Assembly (NCBI RefSeq): GCF_038002225.1 | Contig: NZ_JBBOCA010000001.1 | Location: 2,480,001-2,544,000, forward strand | DNA length: 64,000 bases | Origin: Paenibacillus sp. FSL R7-0204 | GTDB lineage: Bacteria; Bacillota; Bacilli; Paenibacillales; Paenibacillaceae | Direction: 5' to 3' | Shown here: one piece after another, positions 1 to 9,092 of the stretch | Layout of the letters: each line of letters opens with the position of its first letter | How positions within the stretch are numbered: the first letter of the stretch is position 1 | Notes under the pieces: model-generated | Seen by the model: the letters and a program-made list of their open reading frames with translations, nothing else | Database searches by the model: none | Told to the model about the DNA's origin: nothing | Position numbers and translations under genes: made by a program

Positions 1-1
1 T

Positions 2-2602
2 TATCTGCAGGTCCGTCCGGAGCAGAGAGAACGGCTGGACCGCTATATCCGTGAAGGACGCATTCATTTCGGTCCGTGGTACGTGCTCCAGGACGAGTTC
101 CTGACCAGCGGGGAGGCGAATCTGCGCAATCTGCTGATCGGGCATATGGACGCCAGACCCTTCGGGATCATCTCCAAAACCGGCTATTTCCCTGACTCCT
201 TCGGCAACATGGGCCAGGCACCGCAGATTCTCCGGCAGGCCGGAATTACGAATGCCATCTTCGGACGCGGCGTGAAGCCGACAGGATTCAACAATGAAGT
301 CAGCGAGAACGATACCTACGAGTCTCCTTATTCCGAGATGATCTGGCGTTCGCCGGACAGCTCGGAGGTGCTGGGCGTGCTGTTCGCCAACTGGTACTGC
401 AACGGGATGGAGGTTCCGGCCGATCCGGTGGCCGCCAAGGCTTATTGGGACAAGAATCTCGCAGACGCCGAGAAGTTCGCTTCTACGCCGCATCTGCTGT
501 TCATGAACGGCTGCGATCACCAGCCAATTCAGACCGATCTGTCCGAGGCGATCCGCACAGCTTCAGGCCTGTATCCTGATGTGGAGTTCGTGCATTCCAA
601 TTTCGACAAGTATCTGAAGGCGCTGGAAGACAATCTTCCCGGCAATCTGGTGACGGTGGAAGGGGAGCTGCGCAGCCAGCATACGGATGGATGGGGAACA
701 CTGGTCAACACGGCGTCCTCGCGGGTGTATCTGAAGCAATTGAACCAATCCGGTCAGACTTTGCTGGAAAAGGTGGCTGAGCCATTGGCGGCGTTCGCTG
801 CGCTGGCCGGGGTACAGGCCTATCCGCATGCGCTGCTGACCTATGCATGGAAGACGCTCATGCAGAATCATCCGCATGACAGCATCTGCGGGTGCAGCGT
901 GGATGAGGTGCACCGCGAGATGGTGACCCGGTTCGCCAAGAGCAGCCAGATGGCTGAGGCGATTGCCACCCAGAGCGCGGCTGCATTAACTGAAGCCATT
1001 GATGTGGCCGGAGTCACGGCCTGGGGAGCGGAAGCGGTTCCGTTCACCGTATTTAATACCAGCGGCTGGTCTAGAACCGGAACGGTTACGGTGGAGCTGA
1101 TTACAGTCAAGAAATATTTCCCTGAGGGGCCCAATCCGCAGACTCTGGCCAGAGAGCTTGCACAGGAGCCGCTTGGTGAATGGCAGATTATGGACGAAGA
1201 GGGCAAAGTCTATCCGGGCCGGCTTGAGGATCTCGGAGTCCACTTCGGCTACGAGCTGCCCAAGGACCGCTTCCGCCAGCCTTATATGGCGCGTAAGGTC
1301 CGGGTGAGCTTCCCGGCAGCGGATGTGGCAGCGCTTGGGTACCGTACGTATGCATTGGTTCCCGCGGCCGCTGCCGCCGGAGCGGAAGCAGCCGAGTTGG
1401 ATAGTGTGTATGTCCAGGGTCACACCATGGAGAATGCCAAGCTGATCGTTGCGGTTGCAGATAACGGTACTGTGACTGTTACAGACAAGCAATCAGGTGC
1501 GGTGTATGCCGGATTGAATGCATATGAGAATACCGGGGACATCGGCAATGAGTATGTGTACCGCCAGCCGGAAGGCAGCGAGGTGCTGACCACCGAAGGC
1601 TTGACGGCTGAGATTTCAATCGAGGAGCAGTCCCCGTCGCGTGTGGTGATGCAGACGGTGCTGCGCTGGGAGGTTCCGGCCAGTGCAGACGAGACTTTCC
1701 TTACCGAGAAGCAGCAGATGGTACCGTTCACGGAGCGCAATGCCGGGCGTTCGGAGCAGATGGTTTCGCTTGTACTGACAACCCATTACACGCTGGAAGC
1801 CGGAAGCGGAATGCTGCAGGTAAGCACCAGCTTCAACAATCAGGCCAAGGACCAGCGGCTTAGAGCCTTGTTCCCTTCAGGACTCGAAGCGGATCACCAC
1901 TATGCGGACTCCGTCTTCGAGGTGGCCAGACGTAATAACCGGCCAGCGGCAGAATGGATCAATCCGAGCAACGCCCAGCATCAGCAGGTATTCGTCAGTG
2001 TTGCAGACGGAGTCCATGGACTTGCCGTGGCGAACAAAGGCCTGAATGAATACGAGGTTCTGCTGGACGGGAAGAACACGATTGCCGTGACCCTGCTGCG
2101 TTCCTCCTCTGAGCTGGGAGACTGGGGCGTGTTCGAGACGCCGGAGGCCCAGTGCCTGGGCGAGCAGAACGTAGAATATGCAATCATCCCTTACACTGGT
2201 GACGGCGCTGTATCCGGTGCTTATGCCCAGGCTTACCAATACCAGATTCCATGGACGGTCCTTCAGACCCAAGGCCCGGCTGCACGCGTACCGGCCGTCA
2301 ATGGACGTCCGCATGCAGGCGGAATGGCTCTGCCGGTATCCGGGCAGTGGCTAAGCTGGAATGCCGAAGCTTCCCCGTTGGCCTTCTCCACCCTGAAGCT
2401 ATCCGAGGAGACGGGCGATCTCGTGGCCCGCTGGTACAATCTGGGCGCAGAAGCAGCCGAGCTTAAAGTTACCCCTTCCTTCAAGGCCGGGGCGGTCTAC
2501 GAGAGTGATGTGCTGGAGCGCCGGGTCTCGAAGCTGGCAGCAGCGGAGCAGACCGTGGACGGCTTCAAGATCGTCACGCAGGTGTACCAGTTGGAGAAAT
2601 AG
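2..2602 (+). CDS. GH38 alpha-mannosidase, 5'-truncated by window edge
   Basis: Hydrolyses terminal alpha-mannosyl linkages, probably in the cytoplasm because MngB-type relatives carry no signal peptide. The reading frame is already open at base 2 and its first residues (YLQVRPEQRERLDRYIREGR) align with residues about 60-80 of the complete GH38 protein encoded at 55.0 kb, so roughly 60 N-terminal residues lie outside the window, including the first zinc-binding HxHWD motif. Visible hallmarks are YFPDSFG with the presumed nucleophile Asp (bases 194-196), the FGRGVKPTGFNN stretch, and NHPHDSICGCSVDEVH with the zinc-ligand His. The C-terminal two thirds are the beta-sandwich domains of the family and end normally at TAG. 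A strong terminator follows, so it is the last gene of its transcript. An internal GTG near base 83 also opens the frame but would remove conserved sequence. Substrate linkage cannot be read from sequence. Confidence 0.93.
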   Translation, partial: YLQVRPEQRERLDRYIREGRIHFGPWYVLQDEFLTSGEANLRNLLIGHMDARPFGIISKTGYFPDSFGNMGQAPQILRQAGITNAIFGRGVKPTGFNNEVSENDTYESPYSEMIWRSPDSSEVLGVLFANWYCNGMEVPADPVAAKAYWDKNLADAEKFASTPHLLFMNGCDHQPIQTDLSEAIRTASGLYPDVEFVHSNFDKYLKALEDNLPGNLVTVEGELRSQHTDGWGTLVNTASSRVYLKQLNQSGQTLLEKVAEPLAAFAALAGVQAYPHALLTYAWKTLMQNHPHDSICGCSVDEVHREMVTRFAKSSQMAEAIATQSAAALTEAIDVAGVTAWGAEAVPFTVFNTSGWSRTGTVTVELITVKKYFPEGPNPQTLARELAQEPLGEWQIMDEEGKVYPGRLEDLGVHFGYELPKDRFRQPYMARKVRVSFPAADVAALGYRTYALVPAAAAAGAEAAELDSVYVQGHTMENAKLIVAVADNGTVTVTDKQSGAVYAGLNAYENTGDIGNEYVYRQPEGSEVLTTEGLTAEISIEEQSPSRVVMQTVLRWEVPASADETFLTEKQQMVPFTERNAGRSEQMVSLVLTTHYTLEAGSGMLQVSTSFNNQAKDQRLRALFPSGLEADHHYADSVFEVARRNNRPAAEWINPSNAQHQQVFVSVADGVHGLAVANKGLNEYEVLLDGKNTIAVTLLRSSSELGDWGVFETPEAQCLGEQNVEYAIIPYTGDGAVSGAYAQAYQYQIPWTVLQTQGPAARVPAVNGRPHAGGMALPVSGQWLSWNAEASPLAFSTLKLSEETGDLVARWYNLGAEAAELKVTPSFKAGAVYESDVLERRVSKLAAAEQTVDGFKIVTQVYQLEK

Positions 2603-2636
2603 GCTATACAGCATAAATTGCATAGAAACCGAAGAT

Positions 2637-2696
2637 AAGCGGTGCAACCTGCAAGCTCATTCAGGAATGAGCCTTGGGTTTGTCCCGCTTTTTTTT
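2637..2696 (+). terminator. rho-independent terminator after the GH38 gene
   Basis: A two-level hairpin lies 35 bases after the stop codon. The outer arms AAGCGG/CCGCTT and CAACC/GGTTTG enclose an inner GCTCATT-cagg-AATGAGC stem. Eight T residues follow immediately. Confidence 0.8.
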
Positions 2697-2813
2697 GATG
2701 CTCTTAAGCGGACACTCTGAAGATTTAGCGGATTTGGCGGATACAGATATCCAGTCCAATCCCACCCGCTGCGAATACAATAACGTATATCAATGGGGAC
2801 AGGGGGAGCGTAG

Positions 2814-3470
2814 ATGATGGTATGGAACAGCAGCAGACCTGTGTTTGAGACGGATGAGCGGGGGACGCATCTGAATACCGCTTGGGAAGGGCATCGCAGA
2901 TTCGGCTACGACTTGGTCCGACATATGAAGTCTGGCAAGATCGTAGAATTGGGGACGTATTACGGCGCTTCTCACTTCGCCTTCTGTCAGGCAGTCAAGG
3001 ATCATGGGCTTGCAACGGAATGTTACGCAGTCGATACGTGGTTAGGCGACCAGCATTCGGGACTGTACGATGAATCCTGTTACCAGTCCGTGTTATCCTC
3101 ATCGGGCACCTATTACCCCGGGATCTCTCATCTGCTGCGCATGACCTTCGACGAGGCATTGCTTCAATTTGCAGACCGAAGCATCGACTTGCTGCATATT
3201 GACGGTCTTCACACCTATGAGGCGGTCAAGCATGATTATGAGTCCTGGCTGCCGAAGCTGGCGGAATGCGGCGTTATTTTGTTCCATGATATTGCAGCTA
3301 TGCAAGAAGACTTCGGCGTATACCGCTACTGGGAAAGTCTGCAGATGCAGTACTACGCAGTACAATTCGAGCATAGCTACGGACTTGGCATTCTGATGCC
3401 CAAGGGCTGCACCCCGGTAACCTTGCACATGCACGCTAACTGGAATGTAATCAAGCCGCTGTATCCTTAA
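2814..3470 (+). CDS. class I SAM-dependent methyltransferase-like protein (Methyltransf_24 type)
   Basis: A 218-residue protein with the layout of a class I Rossmann methyltransferase. KIVELGTYYGASHFAF at about residues 42-57 is motif I (the SAM-binding loop), CYAVDTWLGD at about 71-80 is motif II with an acidic residue, and IDLLHIDGLHTYEAVKHDYE with CGVILFHD at about 125-165 form the later strands. LHIDGxHxYExVxxDxxxW is typical of Methyltransf_24 proteins found near glycan and lipopolysaccharide genes. No transmembrane segment or signal peptide is evident. The acceptor substrate is unknown. The ATG at 2814 is preceded by a good AGGGGGAG site; a second ATG directly follows it. The gene stands alone between a terminator and a convergent hydrolase gene whose stop lies only a few bases away. 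Confidence 0.75.
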   Translation: MMVWNSSRPVFETDERGTHLNTAWEGHRRFGYDLVRHMKSGKIVELGTYYGASHFAFCQAVKDHGLATECYAVDTWLGDQHSGLYDESCYQSVLSSSGTYYPGISHLLRMTFDEALLQFADRSIDLLHIDGLHTYEAVKHDYESWLPKLAECGVILFHDIAAMQEDFGVYRYWESLQMQYYAVQFEHSYGLGILMPKGCTPVTLHMHANWNVIKPLYP

Positions 3471-3478
3471 CCCCGCTG

Positions 3479-4501
3479 CTAGTCTGCCAGCATCCCCAGA
3501 ATCGTCTGCACCACCAGCTCCGGCTGGTCATGAATGACCATATGGCCGCTCTTCTCCGCGATTATTAGCTCGCTATGGGAGGAGAGGCTCAGCATATTGC
3601 GCTGGCCCTCCTGCCAGATCGCTTCCAGCCGCCGGCCTGCATCTTCGGAGACTCCGAAGGATGCATAGTCCTGAGGTAGGCCACGAGCGATCACCTTGAC
3701 CGGGAGGGAGCCGAAGCTCTGTCCGCGGATGGCATCCTCGGTAGAGCTGGCGAGCGCTGCTTCCTGCTCCTTGGCGGCAAAATAACTTGGCGTGGATATA
3801 ACGTTAATGAACGCCCCGCGGTCCTGTGAAGCAACCAGTCCCGCAAGTAGCTGATCCTGGAATAGCCGCAGCACACCGGATCGCTTGAGCAGGCTCAGCA
3901 GGGAAGCGCTGGGGTTGCCGGCAATATTCTCGGCGGCCTGAACCGGCTTCGTCTCGCGGTCGTCATTCTCGGGTCTGGCATCAATCAGCACCAGTCCGGT
4001 TACTTCGTCCGGGTAGGTCTGAGTGAACAGCCGGGCATACATGCCGCCGAGAGAGTGGCCGACCATCAAGTAAGGGCCGGGAATCTCTGCATTCTTCAGT
4101 GCCGTATGCAGCTCACGCACGATATTGGCGCCTGAGCGTTCCGTATCCGCCTGCTCGCTCCAGGCATACCCGGCCCTATCGTAAGTGACAACGGTTGCGT
4201 GTTCAGCTAACAGTTCAGGAATTTCTCTCCACGACAGGCTGGTTTCGCCGCTGCCTGCCTCCAGAATAATAGTCGGGGCTCCTGCTCCTAACAGGCGAAT
4301 GTGCAGGTTATAGCCGCCGGCATCCACTAGTCGGCCCGGTGCAGGATAGCTTTTACGGGCGGAGCTTGCGGCAATGGCTTCATATAGGAACCCAGATCCT
4401 ATGAGAAATAGGATGGCAGATACAAGAATAAGCAGTAGCTTAAGCAGCCTGCTTCGCAGTTTCGGCGCAGCAGGTTTCGGATGACTTGAAGAGTTGGTCA
4501 T
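3479..4501 (-). CDS. alpha/beta hydrolase, membrane-anchored N-terminus
   Basis: A 340-residue serine hydrolase of the alpha/beta fold. One hydrophobic segment at about residues 18-45 (LLKLLLILVSAILFLIGSGF) should act as an uncleaved signal anchor, placing the catalytic domain outside the cell. The nucleophile elbow is GHSLGG (residues about 147-152), preceded by the oxyanion region LEAGSGE and the VTYDRAGYAWS strand. Catalytic Asp is probably within VLIDARPEND or the later strand, and the His is in EKSGHMVIHDQPELV near the C-terminus. This arrangement is common in uncharacterised esterase/haloperoxidase-like proteins, and no substrate can be assigned. The start codon is 14 bases from AAGGAG, a long gap, but no other start fits. 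The promoter region carries a perfect 14-bp palindrome, suggesting control by a dimeric repressor not encoded next to it. Confidence 0.82.
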   Translation of the reverse strand: MTNSSSHPKPAAPKLRSRLLKLLLILVSAILFLIGSGFLYEAIAASSARKSYPAPGRLVDAGGYNLHIRLLGAGAPTIILEAGSGETSLSWREIPELLAEHATVVTYDRAGYAWSEQADTERSGANIVRELHTALKNAEIPGPYLMVGHSLGGMYARLFTQTYPDEVTGLVLIDARPENDDRETKPVQAAENIAGNPSASLLSLLKRSGVLRLFQDQLLAGLVASQDRGAFINVISTPSYFAAKEQEAALASSTEDAIRGQSFGSLPVKVIARGLPQDYASFGVSEDAGRRLEAIWQEGQRNMLSLSSHSELIIAEKSGHMVIHDQPELVVQTILGMLAD

Positions 4502-4526
4502 GGCGATAGGTTCGTCTCCTTTTTAC

Positions 4527-4580
4527 AATACAATTGTATTATTTAAAAATAGTATAACAGCCTGTCCCGCAATGAAGCAA
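4527..4580 (-). promoter_or_regulatory. candidate promoter with 14-bp palindromic operator for the hydrolase gene
   Basis: On the minus strand TTGCTT (4575-4580) and TATACT (4551-4556), 18 bases apart, form a plausible sigma-A promoter. Just downstream of the -10 lies the perfect palindrome AATACAATTGTATT (4527-4540), a position typical of a repressor operator. The binding protein is unknown. Confidence 0.5.
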
Positions 4581-4701
4581 TGTCCTAAAAAATGAAAAAA
4601 AACCGTCTCCACAGCCGGATCTGCCGGACTAGCCGTTTAAATCCCCCTCCATAAGGGTAAAGTACAAACAAATAAAACCGGAAGAGAAAGGCGGTAAGCT
4701 T

Positions 4702-4848
4702 ATGCTGTGGGGATTAATCGGACTGGTAGTGGTGGTATGGCTGTTAGGCCTCATCTTTAATTTCATGGGCAATATGATTCATCTGCTGCTGTTTGTCGCA
4801 GCGGTCCTGTTCGTGATCAACCTGTTCAAGGGGCGGTCGCGGAGATAA
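4702..4848 (+). CDS. small lmo0937-type membrane protein
   Basis: A 48-residue protein starting MLWGLIGLVVVVWLLGLIF. It consists of two hydrophobic stretches (about residues 3-19 and 28-43) separated by a short polar FNFMGNMIH turn and ends in a basic tail, GRSRR. This is the pattern of the lmo0937/DUF5670 family of tiny Firmicute membrane proteins, whose members contain a similar two-helix hairpin with an MxH turn. AAAGGCGG lies about seven bases before the ATG. It stands alone with its own spacing on both sides. Function is unknown; relatives are often stress-associated, but nothing here shows that directly. Confidence 0.75.
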   Translation: MLWGLIGLVVVVWLLGLIFNFMGNMIHLLLFVAAVLFVINLFKGRSRR

Positions 4849-4993
4849 AGGGAAATGAGCGGATAGGAATAGGCAGTGAAGCATGTGTCCCTGTGAAGGA
4901 GGCATGTGCTTTTTTTATGTGCCGTCTGGACACCCATTGCCCGGTTGCCTATAATTAATGAAAATGAATGAAAATATACACGGAGGAGATTCA

Positions 4994-5551
4994 ATGCGCA
5001 AACCGATCATCGCCGTCGATATGGATGATACCATCTGCCATCTCGTGAAGCGTGCGATATACCACAATAACATTGAGTTTCCTACACATCCGCTTCGCTA
5101 CGAAGATATGATGGATTGGAACACGGACCATCTGCGTCATCCGGACAGCACCATGGATCTGTTCTTCGGCAGACCGGGCCTCTACGAGGAGCTTGAGCTG
5201 TTCGACGAATATGTGGTGGAAGAGATGGAGAAGCTGCACAACGCCTATGACGTTATTATTGTAACGGCCGCTGTCCCGAAGACGGTGCTGGAGAAATGGA
5301 ACTGGCTGCAAAAGCATATGCCGTATATCCCGGCCGACAATTTCTTCACCTGCAAGCGGAAGCATCTGATCGGCTACGATCTGCTGATTGATGACGGCCC
5401 GCATAACCTGCTGCCCGCCGTTCAGGCAGGGAAGAAGGTGCTCTGTATTCCGCATCCGTGGAACCTGAGGGTACGGGAGCAATACTCTTTTCCGCTGATG
5501 ACCTCCTGGGAGGGTGCCAAGGAACGGGTGGATGAGATTTTGCAGGCGTAG
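4994..5551 (+). CDS. HAD-family 5'(3')-deoxyribonucleotidase-like protein
   Basis: A 185-residue cytosolic phosphatase of the HAD superfamily, NT5C type, which dephosphorylates nucleoside monophosphates. Motif I is VDMDDT (Asp nucleophile and Asp acid/base, residues about 8-12), motif II is the Thr of IIVTAA (about 99), motif III the Lys region FTCKRKHL (about 128), and motif IV is IDDGPHNL (about 140). All four are intact. The helical cap between motifs I and II includes MMDWNTDHL and FFGRPGLYEEL, as in bacterial members. The ATG at 4994 sits behind an ideal CGGAGGAG site; an upstream in-frame ATG would place this site inside the coding sequence and is rejected. A short hairpin follows the stop codon. 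Confidence 0.85.
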   Translation: MRKPIIAVDMDDTICHLVKRAIYHNNIEFPTHPLRYEDMMDWNTDHLRHPDSTMDLFFGRPGLYEELELFDEYVVEEMEKLHNAYDVIIVTAAVPKTVLEKWNWLQKHMPYIPADNFFTCKRKHLIGYDLLIDDGPHNLLPAVQAGKKVLCIPHPWNLRVREQYSFPLMTSWEGAKERVDEILQA

Positions 5552-5581
5552 GATGAACCTGAACTTGAATAACTGCCTGAA

Positions 5582-5607
5582 GATAAGCCTCGCTGCTGCG
5601 GGCTTAT
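5582..5607 (+). terminator. weak hairpin after the nucleotidase gene
   Basis: ATAAGCC pairs with GGCTTAT around a GC-rich inner stem. There is no long T tract, so termination is uncertain. Confidence 0.3.
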
Positions 5608-5730
5608 TGTGCTATGTCCGGGAGGCCTGTCTGCCGCCTGTCCTGCCATAAATCCGCTGTCGAACATTATCAGAATTTGCGGTATGATGAATATATCATT
5701 GCGTTTTTTGCTCCAAGGAGGATTGCGGGT

Positions 5731-7323
5731 TTGTATATTAGGTTGAAGCGCACGCTTCGTCAAAGTCAAAAGCTGAGTCTGACCACGCTGCTCACAGTTC
5801 TGGTAACGCTGGTGGTTCTGCTAACTTCGAGTATTCTTCTGCTCGGTTCGTATGAGTCCAAGAAGCGGTCCTTAATGGAGACCACGCTTCATCTGAATTA
5901 CCTTAATGCTGACCGGATGTCCAAAACGATGGATTCCTTATTTCAGTCTATGCACGGGACTTTGGAATACAACGCTATCAGGCTGTCTGACATAGACGCT
6001 ATGCCGCCGCAGGAAGTGAATGATTCCCTGGATCTGATGCGCAGCAGCAGCAATTTTTTCAATTCCATCACCATGGTTGACGCCAGCGGACTCATCCGCA
6101 ATGTCTCACCTGCCAGCTTAGGGACCGCAGGCAAGCACGTCAGCTCAACGAATAGCAAGGAAGCATTAGCACTCCGCAAGCCTTATATTTCTTCCCCTTA
6201 TTTGACGGCCAATACCAAGCGGTTAATCGTATTTTTGAGCCAGCCCATCTTCGATGCTGCGGGTACCTATGCTGGAATTCTTAGCGGCACTATCTATCTT
6301 CAGGAGAATAATGTGCTGTCTGAGATTTTTGACAATGGGCAGGAGGATGATTCGGGGGCTTATTATTATATTGTGGATTCAGAAGGGCATCTGGTGTATC
6401 ACCCGGATAAAGCGCGGATCGGCACAGATGTCAGCAGTAATGAGGTTGTGCAGCAGCTGATGAATAAGAGAAGCGGGGAACAGCCTGTCACGAGCATCCG
6501 GGGCATCGAGATGCTGGCCGGTTATTCCAGTGTGCCTGCCAATGGCTGGGGCATTGTGGTCGTCTCCCCGATTAGCCAGATTCATAAGGAGCTGATGGGG
6601 CATGTTCGTATCCTGATCGGCTATTCCTCCTTGCCGTTCATCGTCCTGCTGCTGGGGGTTATTCTGCTGGCACGCAAGTTCGCGCGCCCCTTCGTCTATC
6701 TGGCTGATGTGGTGAGCAAGATGGGCAAGGAGCAGATAGAATTGCAGGAAGCGAAGCGCTATTGGAGCCGGGAGGCGTATTTACTGACAGACGGCGTATC
6801 GCTTGCCCTGGCCAATATCCAGCAGCAGACCGAGCAGTTGACCTATGAAGCCGAGACGGATGTGCTGACCGGTCTGATGAACCGCAGGTCTCTGGAGAAT
6901 ACGATCAGCCAGCGGATGAGCTCAGGTGTCCCCTTTTCACTGGTGCTGCTGGATATTGATAAGTTCAAGCTGGTCAATGACACGTACGGCCATAATCTGG
7001 GCGATGAAGTTCTGAAGCATGTCGTCCGGGTCATTGTAACCTCGCTTCGCCCGGATGATGCCTGTTACCGCTATGGCGGGGAGGAATTCGTTATTCTGCT
7101 GGCCCGGACTACGCCTGCGGAGGCCTTTAGCGCTGCGGAGCGAATCCGTCTTGCTGTCGAGCGGAGCCAGGCGCCAATTGCGGAGCAGCTTACGATTTCA
7201 CAGGGAATTGCCCACTATCCATCGCATGCCGCCGACCTTACGGGACTGCTTGTGAAGGCGGATCAGGCCTTGTATCTGGCGAAAAGCAGAGGGCGCAACC
7301 AGTCGGTGATTACGGAGTCTTAG
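5731..7323 (+). CDS. membrane diguanylate cyclase with Cache sensor domain
   Basis: Makes cyclic di-GMP from two GTP. The 530-residue protein has a transmembrane helix at about residues 18-40, an extracytoplasmic dCache-like domain of about 240 residues, a second helix near 290-312, a linker and a C-terminal GGDEF domain (about 370-525). The active-site loop reads GGEEF (residues 449-453). RPDD lies exactly five residues before it (440-443), matching a product-inhibition I-site, so the enzyme should be active and feedback-controlled. No EAL domain is attached. The chosen start is TTG at 5731, nine bases after AAGGAGG; the frame is open further upstream, but that part would cross the ribosome binding site. 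The ligand of the Cache domain is unknown. The gene is monocistronic, with the malate kinase promoter following. Confidence 0.9.
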   Translation: MYIRLKRTLRQSQKLSLTTLLTVLVTLVVLLTSSILLLGSYESKKRSLMETTLHLNYLNADRMSKTMDSLFQSMHGTLEYNAIRLSDIDAMPPQEVNDSLDLMRSSSNFFNSITMVDASGLIRNVSPASLGTAGKHVSSTNSKEALALRKPYISSPYLTANTKRLIVFLSQPIFDAAGTYAGILSGTIYLQENNVLSEIFDNGQEDDSGAYYYIVDSEGHLVYHPDKARIGTDVSSNEVVQQLMNKRSGEQPVTSIRGIEMLAGYSSVPANGWGIVVVSPISQIHKELMGHVRILIGYSSLPFIVLLLGVILLARKFARPFVYLADVVSKMGKEQIELQEAKRYWSREAYLLTDGVSLALANIQQQTEQLTYEAETDVLTGLMNRRSLENTISQRMSSGVPFSLVLLDIDKFKLVNDTYGHNLGDEVLKHVVRVIVTSLRPDDACYRYGGEEFVILLARTTPAEAFSAAERIRLAVERSQAPIAEQLTISQGIAHYPSHAADLTGLLVKADQALYLAKSRGRNQSVITES

Positions 7324-7405
7324 CCGAATTACTTTAAATTGTGATAATCGCGCTTTGAGTGCTTTTGCGTTATAATCGAGAAAAATTTCCTGAAGGTGGA
7401 GTATT

Positions 7406-9016
7406 GTGAGAATTGGTACAAAAAGATTACGCCTTCAGACCACCATCACCCTGATGATCTGCCTGATCGTTGTGCTCGTGCTGCTGATTGTGTATATGAT
7501 GTTCGGCATCAGATTCTCCGAAGAGGCCCGGGCTTCTCTGGAGAACAAGGCCATCACGATTGCCCGCACGGTCTCCCGCACGCCGGGGGTGGTCGACGGG
7601 CTGCTTGCAGAGTCCGATTCCGGCAGCATCCAGCGTTATGCAACCGATATTAGCGCCATCAATGACGTTCAATTCGTGGTGGTGATGGATATGGGCGGCA
7701 TTCGCCGTTCCCATCCCGATCCTAAGCTGATCGGCAAGCACTTTATGGGCGGGGATGAGACGGATGCGTTGCACGGCAAGGAGACTATATCCGTCGCTGA
7801 GGGCTCGCTCGGTTATTCTGTGAGAGCGTTCTCACCGGTCTTTGCCGCTGACGGCAAGCAGGTTGGAGCAGTAGCTGTAGGCATATCGCTGGGCAGCGTC
7901 CGTTCCGCCGTACAGCAGAACCGCTGGATTATCTACTCGGGCATCCTGGTCGGCGGACTGATGGGGATATTCGGTGCCATCCTGCTCGCCCGCAAAATCA
8001 AGCGGATGATGTTCGGCATGGAGCCGGGAGAAATCGCCAAATTGCTGGAGGAGCGCAGTGCCATGCTGCAATCGACCAAGGAGGGGATTCTGGCCGTCGA
8101 TAAGGAATCGCGGATTACCCTGGTGAACGCTGAGGCCCGGAGGCTGATGGGCAGTGTAGGCTTGAACCAGGAACCGGTAGGCAAGCAGGCCGGGCAGTTC
8201 TGGCCGCTGCTGCGGATGGAGAAGGTGCTGCAGACCGGAGAAGCCTTGCAGGATAAGGAAGTGGACCAGAGCGGCATCACGCTGCTGGTGAATGTGGTTC
8301 CGGTCCGGGTGAACGGAATCATCGAAGGGGCGATTGCCACGTTCCGGGACAAGACCGAGATCAGTATTCTGATGGAGCGGCTTTCCGGTATCTCCCTGTA
8401 CGCCGAAGCGCTGCGTGCCCAGACCCATGAGTTCATGAACAAACTCCATGTCATCATGGGGCTGAATACTATGCGCAGATACGACCGGCTGGAGGAATAT
8501 CTCACGGATATTGTGCAAAATATCCAGACAGAGGCGGACTCGGTGGTCCGGCAGGTCAAAGACCCGGTGATGGTCGGCTTCCTGCTCGGCAAGCTCAGCA
8601 GAATCAGGGAGGCCGATGTGCGGCTGGTAATCCGGGATGATGGTATGCTGCCTGAAGCAGCGGATCACCAGGTGGCGCGGGAGCTGGTGACGATTACGGG
8701 CAACCTGCTGGACAATGCGCTGGAGGCACTCCAAGGCGCGGACAATAAGCAGATCGAGATTGGATTCCGGCATAAGGACCACCAGCTTACTCTCCAGGTT
8801 AGTGATAACGGGACGGGCATATCGGCGGAGGATGGAGTCCACCTGTTTGAACAGGGCTATTCGACCAAAGGCGGCGACCGGGGCGTAGGGCTGTATCTGG
8901 TGCGGCGAAGTATAGTCAAGCTGGGCGGAACGATTACGTATGACAGCCGGGAAGGGGAAGGCACCGAATTCACGGTGCAGATTCCTTATAGAGCGAGGAA
9001 TGATGCTAACGCATGA
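7406..9016 (+). CDS. DcuS/CitA/MalK-type sensor histidine kinase
   Basis: Sensor kinase for extracellular C4-dicarboxylates or citrate, by family and context most likely malate. Of 536 residues, helix 1 is at about 12-34, followed by a periplasmic-type Cache domain (about 35-170, with the VMDMGGIRRSHPDPKLIGK signature of the DcuS/CitA group), helix 2 (about 175-197), a cytoplasmic PAS domain (about 210-320), the histidine region RAQTHEFMNKLHVI with phosphoacceptor His341, and an HATPase domain with N-box NLLDNALEAL, DNGTGIS and GVGLYLVR. The start is GTG behind AAGGTGGAG; TATAAT at 7371-7376 is a candidate -10. The response regulator follows about 75 bases downstream, then the transporter and malic enzyme, matching the MalK-MalR arrangement of Bacillus. 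Confidence 0.92.
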   Translation: MRIGTKRLRLQTTITLMICLIVVLVLLIVYMMFGIRFSEEARASLENKAITIARTVSRTPGVVDGLLAESDSGSIQRYATDISAINDVQFVVVMDMGGIRRSHPDPKLIGKHFMGGDETDALHGKETISVAEGSLGYSVRAFSPVFAADGKQVGAVAVGISLGSVRSAVQQNRWIIYSGILVGGLMGIFGAILLARKIKRMMFGMEPGEIAKLLEERSAMLQSTKEGILAVDKESRITLVNAEARRLMGSVGLNQEPVGKQAGQFWPLLRMEKVLQTGEALQDKEVDQSGITLLVNVVPVRVNGIIEGAIATFRDKTEISILMERLSGISLYAEALRAQTHEFMNKLHVIMGLNTMRRYDRLEEYLTDIVQNIQTEADSVVRQVKDPVMVGFLLGKLSRIREADVRLVIRDDGMLPEAADHQVARELVTITGNLLDNALEALQGADNKQIEIGFRHKDHQLTLQVSDNGTGISAEDGVHLFEQGYSTKGGDRGVGLYLVRRSIVKLGGTITYDSREGEGTEFTVQIPYRARNDANA

Positions 9017-9092
9017 AGCATATGTGAATGATGACGAGTAAAGATAATTAATGAAAAGGGTGGAAAGCCCATGAAGAGTGGTGATAACCATT

